NCBI RefSeq assembly: GCF_002807055.1
Contig: NZ_NIXN01000001.1
Span: 744,001-808,000, forward strand
Length of the DNA stretch: 64,000 bases
Reading direction: 5' to 3'
From: Confluentibacter citreus
GTDB taxonomy: Bacteria; Bacteroidota; Bacteroidia; Flavobacteriales; Flavobacteriaceae
Shown here: one piece after another, positions 16,779 through 25,303 of the stretch
Layout: the number at the start of each line of letters is the position of its first letter
Position numbering within the stretch: position 1 is the first letter of the stretch
Program-made: the position numbers and the translations under genes
Notes under the pieces: model-generated
What the model saw: only the letters and a program-made list of their open reading frames with translations
What the model was told of the DNA's origin: nothing
The model's database searches: none

Positions 16779-19700
16779 TTAAAGTGTTATAAGGTTTTCT
16801 TTTTCTAATCTTATTAAAGCTTGTCTGTATTCTTCTGGAAGCACTTTTATGAATTTTGGCAATTCAGTTTCCCACTTTTCTAGAATGCGTTGTGCTTGAG
16901 GACTTAACGTATAATTATAATGATTTTCAATAAGTCCTTTTAATATTGAAATATCAGCTGGTTCAGTAACGGGATCTAAATTTAAACCTTCTAGATTACA
17001 TTGTTTCTTAAATGTGGTTTTACAATCGTAAATGTAAGCAACACCACCACTCATACCAGCACCAAAGTTTCTTCCAACCTCACCAAGAATGACGGCGACA
17101 CCTCCCGTCATGTACTCACAACCATGATCGCCAATGCCTTCAACAACTGCTTTCGCGCCTGAGTTTCTTACACAAAAACGTTCACCAGCTTTACCATTTA
17201 TGTAAATTTCTCCAGATGTTGCTCCGTATAAAGCAACGTTACCAATAATAACGTTTTCTTCTGGTACAATAGTAGCTTCTTCTGGTACTTTAACAATTAG
17301 TTTAGCACCAGAGAGTCCTTTACCAAGATAATCGTTTGTATTTCCACTAACAACTAATGTTAATCCATTAGTTGCGAATGCTCCGAAACTTTGACCTGCA
17401 GAACCGGTGAAATTAACTTTTAGAGTGTTTTCAGGCAAGCCTTGTGCACCATAAATTTTTGAAATTTCGTTACTCAAAATGGCGCCAAAGGCACGATCCA
17501 TATTATTGATTTTAGAATCGAGAACGATTTTTTCTTTTCTAAAAATAGCTGGATGTGCTTGGTTTATAATTTTAAAATCTAAAGCTTTCTCTAATTGATG
17601 GTCTTGTTGTTCGGTATGATGAAGCACCGTTCCTTTAGCCACAGGTATTTGATAAAGAATAGGTGATAAATCTATTCCTAAAGCTTTGTAGTGATTTATT
17701 GTTTTATTTCTGTTAAGTTTTTGTACTTGACCAACCATTTCATTTACGGTTCTAAAGCCAAGCTGAGCCATAATCTCTCTTAATTCTTGGGCCACAAAAT
17801 ACATGAAGTTAACCACATGCTCTGGTTGCCCTTTGAATTTTTTGCGTAATTCCGGATTTTGGGTTGCTATACCAACGGGACATGTATTCAAATGGCAAAC
17901 ACGCATCATAATACAACCAGAAGCCACTAGGGGAGCGGTAGCAAACCCGAATTCTTCAGCACCAAGTAAACAAGCAATCGCAACGTCTCTTCCCGTTTTT
18001 AATTGACCGTCGCATTCTACAACAATACGGTTTCTTAAGTTATTCATTACCAACGTTTGTTGCGCTTCGGCAAGTCCTAATTCCCAAGGTAATCCCGCGT
18101 GTTTTAAAGATGTTAAAGGTGATGCTCCCGTGCCACCATCGTGTCCAGAAATTAATACCACATCGGCTTTTGCTTTTGCAACACCAGCTGCAACCGTACC
18201 GACACCAACTTCCGATACTAATTTCACGTTGATACGAGCTTCTCTATTAGCTGATTTTAAATCATATATCAATTGAGATAAATCCTCAATAGAATAAATA
18301 TCGTGATGAGGTGGTGGTGAAATTAATCCAACATAAGGGGTTGAATTTCTTGTTTTGGCAATACTAGGGTTTACTTTAGGGCCAGGTAATTGTCCACCTT
18401 CTCCAGGTTTAGCTCCTTGAGCCATTTTAATCTGAATTTCAGAGGCGTTGGTAAGGTAATTTGAAGTCACTCCAAATCTACCAGAAGCAACTTGTTTAAT
18501 AGCACTGTTTTTCCAATCGCCATTGGCATCTTTGTAAAAACGCTCTTCATCTTCGCCGCCTTCACCAGAATTGCTTTTGCCACCAATCCTATTCATGGCA
18601 ATAGCTAAATTCTCATGTGCTTCTTTACTGATGGAACCATATGACATCGCTCCGGTTTTAAATCGTTTTACGATATTAGTCCAAGGCTCTACTTCATCAA
18701 TAGAGATTGGGTCGTAATTTGTAAATTCAAACAAACCTCTAATAGTCATTAACTGTTTTGCTTGATTATTTACTAATTCTGAATATTCTTTATAAGAACT
18801 AGGTTTGTTATCTCTGACGGATTCTTGAAGTTTAGCAATGGTTAACGGATTAAACATGTGAGCTTCACCATTTCGTCTCCATCTGTATTGTCCACCAACT
18901 TCTAAATCTAAGTCGGCAGCAATATCTCTTTCTTTAAAGGCGTTTGAATAACGTTTGTTGATTTCCTTTTCAATTTCATGCAAACCGATACCCTGGATTC
19001 TGGTTGCCGTATTTGGGAAATATTTGTTTACAACATTAGTGTTAATTCCGATACATTCGAATAATTGAGAACCTCTGTATGAGTTTAGGGTAGAGATTCC
19101 TATTTTATTCATTACTTTTAAAATACCTTTTCCAACGGCTTTATTGTAGTTTTCAACAGCTTTTTCGGCATCTACGGTAGCATCAAATTCACTAATTTTA
19201 TCTTCTATAATTTCATTAACCATGTATGGGTTAATGGCGCTAGCTCCGTAACCGAATAACAAGGCAAAATGATGAACCTCGCGAGGTTCAGCCGATTCTA
19301 CAATAATACTTACTCTTGAGCGTTTTCCTAAAGTTCTTAAAGCACTGTTTACAAATGAACAAGCTAATAATGCTGGAATAGGCGCTTTATCTTTATTAAC
19401 ATCCCTATCAGATAAAATCACGATGTTCGTACCTTCATCAATCGCTTTTGATACAGCATCTAAAACATGTTCTAAAGCTTCTTCTAAACCATTATGACCT
19501 CTTTTTACATCGTATAGAATAGAGATGGATGTTGCTTTAAACCCGTTTTTGGTAAAGCTTTTTATTTTATCTAAATCCTGCTTAGAAATAACAGGATTCT
19601 TGATTTTTAATTTTCTGGCGTGTTTTTCGTTAACATCAAAAATGTTGGTATCGCCACCTAAAGTTAAACTAATATCGGTTATCAACTCTTCCCGGATTCC

Positions 19701-21278
19701 GTCCAAAGGCGGATTCGTAACTTGAGCAAATAATTGTTTGAAATAGTTGTATATTAATTGAGGTTTTTCAGAAAGAACGGCAATTGGTGTATCTGTACCC
19801 ATAGAACCAATAGGCTCATAAGCACTTTTTGCCATTGGTAAAATAATGGTATTGATATCTTCTTCAGTATAACCAAAAATAACTTGTCTTTTTGTTAAGT
19901 TTTCTTCATTGAAAAATACAGGGCAATCATTATAAGGTATGTTTCTAAGATGCACTAAATTATCGTCCAACCATTTTTTATATGGGTGTTTTGACGCAAT
20001 ATTTTCTTTTATTTCTTCATCATTAACAATGCGGCCTTCGTTCATGTTTACCAAGAACATTTTTCCTGGTTCCAATCTTCCGTGATGTGCTACATTTTTA
20101 GGTTCCACTTCAATAACTCCCGTTTCTGATGACATGATAACATAACCATCTTTTGTTACGGTATATCTGGAAGGACGAAGACCATTTCTGTCTAATACAG
20201 CTCCAATATAGGTGCCATCGGTAAATGGGATAGATGCAGGGCCATCCCAAGGTTCCATAAGACAAGAGTTAAACTCATAAAATGCTTTTTTAGCATCAGA
20301 CATGTCTGGATTTTTCTCCCAAGCCTCTGGAACGAGCATCATCATAACTTCTGGCAATGATCGGCCTGTCATTATTAACAATTCCACAACCATATCCATG
20401 GAAGCAGAATCAGATTTTCCTGGAAGTACAATAGGTAAAATATTTTTTATTTCACCACCAAACCATTTACTTTCCATAAGTTCTTGACGAGAAAACATTC
20501 TGGCAACATTACCTCTTAAGGTATTTATCTCACCATTATGGCACATATATCTAAAAGGTTGCGCTAAATCCCAAGTTGGGAACGTGTTGGTTGAAAAGCG
20601 TTGGTGTACCAAAGCTAATCTGGTAACGAACAAAGGATCGTTTAAGTCTTTATAGAAAAGTTTAATATCTTCTGGAACTAACAGTCCTTTATATATAAGG
20701 ATTTTAGTTGATAAACTTGGTAAGTAAAAATAAGAGCTTTCAGAAAGTTTAGAACTATATATTTCATGCTCTGCTTTTTTTCTAGCAATGAATATTTTTA
20801 AGTTAAATTGAAATTCATCTTGGGTATCATCTTCTTTGCCTACAAATACCTGTTTAACAGCAGGTTGTGTCTTTGCTGCAATTTCCCCTAATACAGATTC
20901 ATCAAGAGGCACATCCCTCCAGCCGATAACTTTTAAGCCTTGTTCTTTTATATGTTTTTCAAGAATACCAATAGAGTACACTTGCTGATTTATTTTTTTT
21001 GGCAAAAACACATTACTAACTGCATAGTTGCCAGCTTCAGGAAGTTTGAATTTACAATTTGCAACAAAGAAATCATGAGGAATATCAATTAAAATACCCG
21101 CTCCATCACCCGTTCTTCCATCAGCACTTACAGCGCCTCTATGTTCTAATTTTTCAAGAATTTCTAACGCTTTATGTATGATATCATTAGATTTAATTCC
21201 TTTAAGACTACAAATAAAACCTGCCCCACAATTATCGTGTTCAAATTCAGGTAAATACATTCCTTGTTTCTTCAGCAT
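16779..21278 (-). CDS. gltB: glutamate synthase large subunit
   Basis: Converts glutamine plus 2-oxoglutarate to two glutamates. About 1500 aa, normal for bacterial GltB. The ATG at 21278 is preferred over the TTG at 21284. The glutaminase nucleophile is Cys17 in HDNCGAGF, presumably exposed by propeptide removal. The FMN-barrel part has [39 protein letters not shown] (in pieces) and the 3Fe-4S cysteines of [15 protein letters not shown]; the C-terminal glycine-rich beta-helix ([15 protein letters not shown], then [12 protein letters not shown]) completes the enzyme. First gene of gltBD, divergent from a porin gene. Confidence 0.97.
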   Translation of the reverse strand: MLKKQGMYLPEFEHDNCGAGFICSLKGIKSNDIIHKALEILEKLEHRGAVSADGRTGDGAGILIDIPHDFFVANCKFKLPEAGNYAVSNVFLPKKINQQVYSIGILEKHIKEQGLKVIGWRDVPLDESVLGEIAAKTQPAVKQVFVGKEDDTQDEFQFNLKIFIARKKAEHEIYSSKLSESSYFYLPSLSTKILIYKGLLVPEDIKLFYKDLNDPLFVTRLALVHQRFSTNTFPTWDLAQPFRYMCHNGEINTLRGNVARMFSRQELMESKWFGGEIKNILPIVLPGKSDSASMDMVVELLIMTGRSLPEVMMMLVPEAWEKNPDMSDAKKAFYEFNSCLMEPWDGPASIPFTDGTYIGAVLDRNGLRPSRYTVTKDGYVIMSSETGVIEVEPKNVAHHGRLEPGKMFLVNMNEGRIVNDEEIKENIASKHPYKKWLDDNLVHLRNIPYNDCPVFFNEENLTKRQVIFGYTEEDINTIILPMAKSAYEPIGSMGTDTPIAVLSEKPQLIYNYFKQLFAQVTNPPLDGIREELITDISLTLGGDTNIFDVNEKHARKLKIKNPVISKQDLDKIKSFTKNGFKATSISILYDVKRGHNGLEEALEHVLDAVSKAIDEGTNIVILSDRDVNKDKAPIPALLACSFVNSALRTLGKRSRVSIIVESAEPREVHHFALLFGYGASAINPYMVNEIIEDKISEFDATVDAEKAVENYNKAVGKGILKVMNKIGISTLNSYRGSQLFECIGINTNVVNKYFPNTATRIQGIGLHEIEKEINKRYSNAFKERDIAADLDLEVGGQYRWRRNGEAHMFNPLTIAKLQESVRDNKPSSYKEYSELVNNQAKQLMTIRGLFEFTNYDPISIDEVEPWTNIVKRFKTGAMSYGSISKEAHENLAIAMNRIGGKSNSGEGGEDEERFYKDANGDWKNSAIKQVASGRFGVTSNYLTNASEIQIKMAQGAKPGEGGQLPGPKVNPSIAKTRNSTPYVGLISPPPHHDIYSIEDLSQLIYDLKSANREARINVKLVSEVGVGTVAAGVAKAKADVVLISGHDGGTGASPLTSLKHAGLPWELGLAEAQQTLVMNNLRNRIVVECDGQLKTGRDVAIACLLGAEEFGFATAPLVASGCIMMRVCHLNTCPVGIATQNPELRKKFKGQPEHVVNFMYFVAQELREIMAQLGFRTVNEMVGQVQKLNRNKTINHYKALGIDLSPILYQIPVAKGTVLHHTEQQDHQLEKALDFKIINQAHPAIFRKEKIVLDSKINNMDRAFGAILSNEISKIYGAQGLPENTLKVNFTGSAGQSFGAFATNGLTLVVSGNTNDYLGKGLSGAKLIVKVPEEATIVPEENVIIGNVALYGATSGEIYINGKAGERFCVRNSGAKAVVEGIGDHGCEYMTGGVAVILGEVGRNFGAGMSGGVAYIYDCKTTFKKQCNLEGLNLDPVTEPADISILKGLIENHYNYTLSPQAQRILEKWETELPKFIKVLPEEYRQALIRLEKENLITL

Positions 21279-21751
21279 AATCAACTAAATATTTGATTTA
21301 AAAACTTGACTTAATAAGCGAAGATATGCACTAGATTTTAAATAATAACAATAGCTAAATCATTATTTCGATTTTAGAAGCTATCCTATTATAAAAATAG
21401 TATTATATCAATTATTGAGGGATATTTTAATAAATATTCAAACGCTTATAGTTAGTAAAATTAAGGAATTCTGCATTAATATCAACAAAATCGCATGTTA
21501 ACAAGAAATAATGCAATTAAACACATTAAAAGGTTAGTAATAATTCAAATAATCAATTTGCTAAAAAATCATAAAAATCAAAAATTAACAATATACCTAT
21601 AAAAAAATAGGGGTAAAATTCAAAAATTGATAAAAGTAACTTGAATACCCCTATTTTTTTTAGGGGTTAAAACTTTTTTATATAGTTTTACGACGTCTTA
21701 ATGGCAAATTAACTCAAGCTTTAAACATTTAATAACCAAAATTTAAACATT
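21279..21751. other. 473-nt intergenic region between gltB and porin gene
   Basis: Strongly AT-rich, no plausible gene. It contains a good inverted repeat at 21647-21668, a weaker copy at 21595-21617 (CCTA...AGGGG with 9-nt spacing), and a -7-like TAGTTTTA at 21683-21690 for the porin gene. I see no riboswitch-like conserved fold. Confidence 0.6.
21647..21668. promoter_or_regulatory. inverted repeat ACCCCTA-N8-AGGGGTT, likely operator
   Basis: A 22-nt palindrome at about the -33 position of the porin promoter (the -7-like TAGTTTTA is at 21683-21690). The same arrangement, ATCCCTA-N8-GGGGGTT, occurs at 22945-22966 before the P-II gene. Probably a nitrogen-status regulator site. Confidence 0.5.
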
Positions 21752-22771
21752 ATGAAAAAATTTATTACCCTTTCAATGCTTTTTGTTGCAACGGCTTTAT
21801 TTGCTCAAGAAGAACCAGCTCCGCCAACATTTACTCTTAGTGGTAGTATAGATGCTTATTATAGAGCTAACTTCACTGCTCCAAATGATGAAAATGCCAT
21901 TTGGCCTGGAACGTCATTTGCTAATTTGCCTGGTTTTGCTTTAGGTATGGCCAATGTGGTTGCTTCCTACGAAGGTGAGAAAGTTGGTTTTGTTGCCGAT
22001 TTAGTTTTTGGACCAAGAGGTACTGATGCTATTTTTAATTCTCCAATGTATTCTGCAACAGGAAATATTGTAAACCAATTGTATGCTTACTGGAATGTTA
22101 GTCCATCCGTAAAACTTACTATGGGTAACTTTAATACTTTCTTAGGGTACGAGGTTATATCTCCAACGGCTAACTTTAACTATAGTACATCTTATTTGTT
22201 CTCTTGGGGGCCTTTTAGCCATACAGGTTTGAAGGCAGATTTTGCTTTATCTGAAGACCTTAGCTTAATGGTGGGTGTTATGAATGGTACCGATTTAACA
22301 GAGTTTAACCCAACTGGTGATTATGCCTTTGGTGCTCAATTAGGATATTCAGGACAATTTTTAAATGTATTAGTAGATCCGACTTTCTTTGAAATCGATT
22401 ATACAGGAGGTTTTAATTTATCTGATTCTTTTTATCTAGGAATTAATGCTGCTTACCTAAGCCTGGATGATGATGCTGGAGGCTTTATGGGTGCTGCCTT
22501 ATATCCACAATATAATGTAACTGATACATTCACACTTGGTTTAAGAGGTGAGTATTTTGCGGAAGATGGTGACTTTGGTGCTATCGGTAGCGGTTTAGAA
22601 GATTCAAGTGTTCTTGCTCTAACTTTAACGGGTAGTTTCGCTATTGACAACTTAACTATCAAACCAGAGATTAGATTAGATAGTGCTTCAGATGATTCAT
22701 TTATAGATAATGATTTGGCTCCTACAAAAAGCTTAGGTTCATTTGTGTTAGCTGCCATTTACTCTTTCTAG
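21752..22771 (+). CDS. outer-membrane beta-barrel porin linked to nitrogen assimilation
   Basis: 339 aa. The signal peptide MKKFITLSMLFVATALFAQ is followed by EEPAPPTFTLSGSIDAYYRANF and many alternating strands, ending in SFVLAAIYSF with the C-terminal Phe typical of outer-membrane proteins. Such barrels are often named 'porin' or 'outer membrane beta-barrel protein' in Bacteroidota. Its position between gltB and the glnK-amtB genes, and the operator it shares with the first P-II gene, suggest a channel for nitrogenous solutes. Substrate is not known. Confidence 0.82.
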   Translation: MKKFITLSMLFVATALFAQEEPAPPTFTLSGSIDAYYRANFTAPNDENAIWPGTSFANLPGFALGMANVVASYEGEKVGFVADLVFGPRGTDAIFNSPMYSATGNIVNQLYAYWNVSPSVKLTMGNFNTFLGYEVISPTANFNYSTSYLFSWGPFSHTGLKADFALSEDLSLMVGVMNGTDLTEFNPTGDYAFGAQLGYSGQFLNVLVDPTFFEIDYTGGFNLSDSFYLGINAAYLSLDDDAGGFMGAALYPQYNVTDTFTLGLRGEYFAEDGDFGAIGSGLEDSSVLALTLTGSFAIDNLTIKPEIRLDSASDDSFIDNDLAPTKSLGSFVLAAIYSF

Positions 22772-22803
22772 AAATAATAACATTAGATAGTATAAAATTT
22801 TTA

Positions 22804-22846
22804 AAGGGGATAAAGCAGTTTCAAAATAGGATTGCTTTATTCTCTT
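22804..22846 (+). terminator. probable terminator after the porin gene
   Basis: AAGGGGATAAAGCA (22804-22817) pairs with TGCTTTATTCTCTT (22833-22846), including G-T pairs, around a 15-nt loop. There is no long T run afterwards, so efficiency is uncertain. Confidence 0.45.
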
Positions 22847-22944
22847 AACTAAGGCCTAAACCATAAAGACTTTGTCAATTTTACATACTTCGGTATTATA
22901 TATTTTAACACATTATTATTAAAAAATCACATATTTATATTAAT

Positions 22945-22966
22945 ATCCCTAAAATTTAAGGGGGTT
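22945..22966. promoter_or_regulatory. inverted repeat ATCCCTA-N8-GGGGGTT, likely operator for glnK-amtB
   Basis: Matches the 22-nt repeat before the porin gene at the fixed positions, with the same 8-nt spacing. It lies about 104 nt before the P-II ATG. Confidence 0.5.
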
Positions 22967-23069
22967 GTTTTGTTTTTTTAATATAAATGTTCTTTAAAAC
23001 CCTTTATAAATAGGCATTATTAATTTTATTTTATATTTTCAAAACTTTAATTAACAAAATAACCATATC

Positions 23070-23408
23070 ATGAAAAAAATCGAAGCAATTATTAGAAAAT
23101 CCAAATATCGTGTAGTAAAGGATGCTTTACATGCTGTTGGGGTTAACTTCTTTTCTTACTGGGATGTTACCGGTTTAGGAAATGAAAAAGAAGGCCATGT
23201 TTACAGAGGGGTGGCTTACAGTACAAGCGACATTCAACGTAGATATTTGTCCATTGTTGTAAACGATGATTTTGTTGAGGCAACAATTAGCGCCATTCTT
23301 AGTTCCGCTGGAACAGGAGAGGTTGGCGACGGTAAAATTTTTGTATCAGACATACAAGAATGTTACAGGATCAGAACAGGAGAAAAAGGAGGGGAAACCT
23401 TAAAATAA
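23070..23408 (+). CDS. glnK: P-II nitrogen regulatory protein, copy 1
   Basis: 112-aa trimeric signal protein that senses ATP/ADP and 2-oxoglutarate and plugs AmtB. The T-loop (VTGLGNEKEGHVYRGVAYSTS, residues 33-53) has tyrosines at 45 and 50 as in GlnB/GlnK. The residue matching E. coli Gln39 appears to be Glu, and the loop is one residue longer. GDGKIF and RIRTGEKG are conserved. It precedes amtB by 23 nt, the usual glnK-amtB operon. Confidence 0.93.
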   Translation: MKKIEAIIRKSKYRVVKDALHAVGVNFFSYWDVTGLGNEKEGHVYRGVAYSTSDIQRRYLSIVVNDDFVEATISAILSSAGTGEVGDGKIFVSDIQECYRIRTGEKGGETLK

Positions 23409-23431
23409 TAACCAACAAATAAATTAATATT

Positions 23432-24664
23432 ATGGAATTACTAACAACTAATAATGTATGGATGATGATCTGTACAGCACTTGTTTTCTTTATGCATTTA
23501 GGATTTTCATTCCTAGAAATTGGATTAACAAGACAAAAAAACACAATAAACATTTTATTTAAAAATGTTTTTATAATAACCATTGGTTTACTTCTTTACT
23601 GTTTTGTTGGCTTTAATTTAATGTATCCAGGAGATTTTAATGGATTTTTAGGATTTGCTGGGTTTGGTTTAAGCTCACCTTTAACGGCAGAAGGTGCTTT
23701 GGATTTAACCTATAACGGAGGTTATACTTATTGGACAGATTTCTTATTTCAAGGGATGTTTGCAGCTACAGCGGCAACCATAGTTTCTGGAGCTGTGGCA
23801 GAACGTGTAAAAATTGTACCGTTTATGATTTTTACAGTAGTATATGTAGGTCTCGTTTACCCAATCGCCGGTTCTTGGAAATGGGGAGGTGGATTTTTAC
23901 AATCCATGGAAACACCTTTTTATGATTTTGCAGGTTCTACTTTAGTTCACTCAGTTGGTGGATGGGGAGCCTTAGTTGCTGTTTGGCTACTTGGCGCAAG
24001 AATAGGCAAATTTAAAGAAGGTAAACCTCAGGCTATTCCAGGTCATAATTTACCTTTAGCAACAGCGGGTGTATTGATATTATGGTTAGGATGGTTTGGA
24101 TTTAATGGAGGTTCTGTGCTTTCAGCCGATCCAGCTTTAACATCTTTAACACTTGTAACAACCTGTTTAGCTGCTGCTGCAGGAGGTGTTGCTGCGATGC
24201 TAACATCAGCTATTAAAGATAAAAATCTTGATTTAACCATGTTTTTAAATGGTATTCTTGGTGGTTTAGTAGGTATTACTGCTGGGGCAGACCAAATGAG
24301 TCCTACTGATGCTCTTTTAATTGGAGCTATTGCAGGGGTGCTTATTGTTATGGCTGTGGCATTCGTTGATAAAATTAAACTTGATGATCCCGTAGGTGCT
24401 ATTGCAGTACACCTTATTTGTGGTATCTGGGGAACATTAGCTGTTGGTATATTCGGTGCTTTGGCTGGAATGGATCAATTTATTAGCCAGTTAATTGGTG
24501 TTGGATCTTATGCGGTATTTTGTATCGTTGCTGCATTCATTATCCTATACATACTTAAGGTTACTACCGGTATTAGAGTATCAGAAAAAGAAGAACTTGA
24601 AGGATTGGATGCTCACGAGCATGGTATGGACGCTTATCCAGATTTTAGGTTGAATGAACATTAA
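23432..24664 (+). CDS. amtB: ammonium channel/transporter
   Basis: Conducts ammonium across the inner membrane. 410 aa, about 11 helices. The first twin-pore histidine is in STLVHSVGGWGALVAVWLLGAR (His173); the second is in AVHLICGIWGTLAVGIF. The AmtB signatures FFMHLGFSFLEIG, DFLFQGMFAATAATIVSGAVAER and LGWFGFNGGS are present. The C-terminal tail (SEKEELEGLDAHEHGMDAYPDF) is the family's P-II docking region. Second gene of the glnK-amtB operon, followed by a strong terminator. Confidence 0.96.
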   Translation: MELLTTNNVWMMICTALVFFMHLGFSFLEIGLTRQKNTINILFKNVFIITIGLLLYCFVGFNLMYPGDFNGFLGFAGFGLSSPLTAEGALDLTYNGGYTYWTDFLFQGMFAATAATIVSGAVAERVKIVPFMIFTVVYVGLVYPIAGSWKWGGGFLQSMETPFYDFAGSTLVHSVGGWGALVAVWLLGARIGKFKEGKPQAIPGHNLPLATAGVLILWLGWFGFNGGSVLSADPALTSLTLVTTCLAAAAGGVAAMLTSAIKDKNLDLTMFLNGILGGLVGITAGADQMSPTDALLIGAIAGVLIVMAVAFVDKIKLDDPVGAIAVHLICGIWGTLAVGIFGALAGMDQFISQLIGVGSYAVFCIVAAFIILYILKVTTGIRVSEKEELEGLDAHEHGMDAYPDFRLNEH

Positions 24665-24691
24665 TATATAAATATTATATATAGTTTTAGA

Positions 24692-24730
24692 AGAGACGTT
24701 TTGTTGTTTGACAAAACGTCTCTTTTTTTA
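24692..24730 (+). terminator. strong intrinsic terminator after amtB
   Basis: AGAGACGTTTTGT (24692-24704) and ACAAAACGTCTCT (24711-24723) form a perfect 13-bp stem with a 6-nt loop, followed by T7. It separates amtB from the second P-II gene. Confidence 0.9.
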
Positions 24731-24775
24731 TGTAATATAATGTTGATAAATGAAAAAGTACTGCCAATTTTTCTC

Positions 24776-24783
24776 TAATTTTG
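24776..24783 (+). promoter_or_regulatory. -7 box for the second P-II gene
   Basis: TAATTTTG matches TAnnTTTG exactly, 27 nt before the ATG at 24811. I find no convincing -33 TTTG at the usual distance, which suggests an activator-dependent promoter. Confidence 0.4.
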
Positions 24784-24810
24784 ATGTTAAACCATTAAAA
24801 TGAAGTTGTT

Positions 24811-25149
24811 ATGAAAAAAATTGAAGCAATTATTAGAACCTCTAAATATGATCTAGTAAAAAAAGCATTGCACGAAGTTGGAGTAAATTTTTTCTCTTAT
24901 TGGGATGTTACAGGTATTGGTAATGAAAAGGAAGGACATGTGTATAGAGGAGTATCTTATAGTACCAGCAGTATTCAACGCAGATATTTATCCATTGTTG
25001 TAAATGATGATTTTGAAGAAGCTACTATACAGGCAATTCTTAAATCGGCCGCAACTGGCGATGTTGGTGATGGAAAAATATTTGTATCACATATTGAAGA
25101 ATCTTATAGAATACGAACAGGAGCAAAAGGAGGAGATACTTTAAGATAA
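24811..25149 (+). CDS. glnB: P-II nitrogen regulatory protein, copy 2
   Basis: 112 aa, identical to the first copy at about 93 of 112 positions by eye, including the T-loop (GIGNEKEGHVYRGVSYSTS) and RIRTGAKGG. Both T-loop tyrosines are kept. It is behind its own terminator-separated promoter region, so the two copies can be expressed differently. Differences cluster in the first helix (residues 10-22) and residues 69-109. Whether it acts as GlnB or GlnK cannot be told. Probably arose by tandem duplication around amtB. Confidence 0.92.
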   Translation: MKKIEAIIRTSKYDLVKKALHEVGVNFFSYWDVTGIGNEKEGHVYRGVSYSTSSIQRRYLSIVVNDDFEEATIQAILKSAATGDVGDGKIFVSHIEESYRIRTGAKGGDTLR

Positions 25150-25249
25150 GTACTATTGTTGACTTTATAACATACGTAATTAATTAGCTTTAAGGGACAT
25201 GGGCCACTTAGGGGTGATCTAATTTTATGTTGATGGCGATTAATAAATA

Positions 25250-25276
25250 AGGCTGCCTTGAGTTATTAGACAGCCT
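25250..25276. terminator. probable bidirectional terminator between glnB and ppc
   Basis: AGGCTG (25250-25255) pairs with CAGCCT (25271-25276) between two converging genes, with AT-rich flanks on both sides. Confidence 0.5.
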
Positions 25277-25303
25277 CTATTTATATGTATTTATTCTAGA
25301 AAT

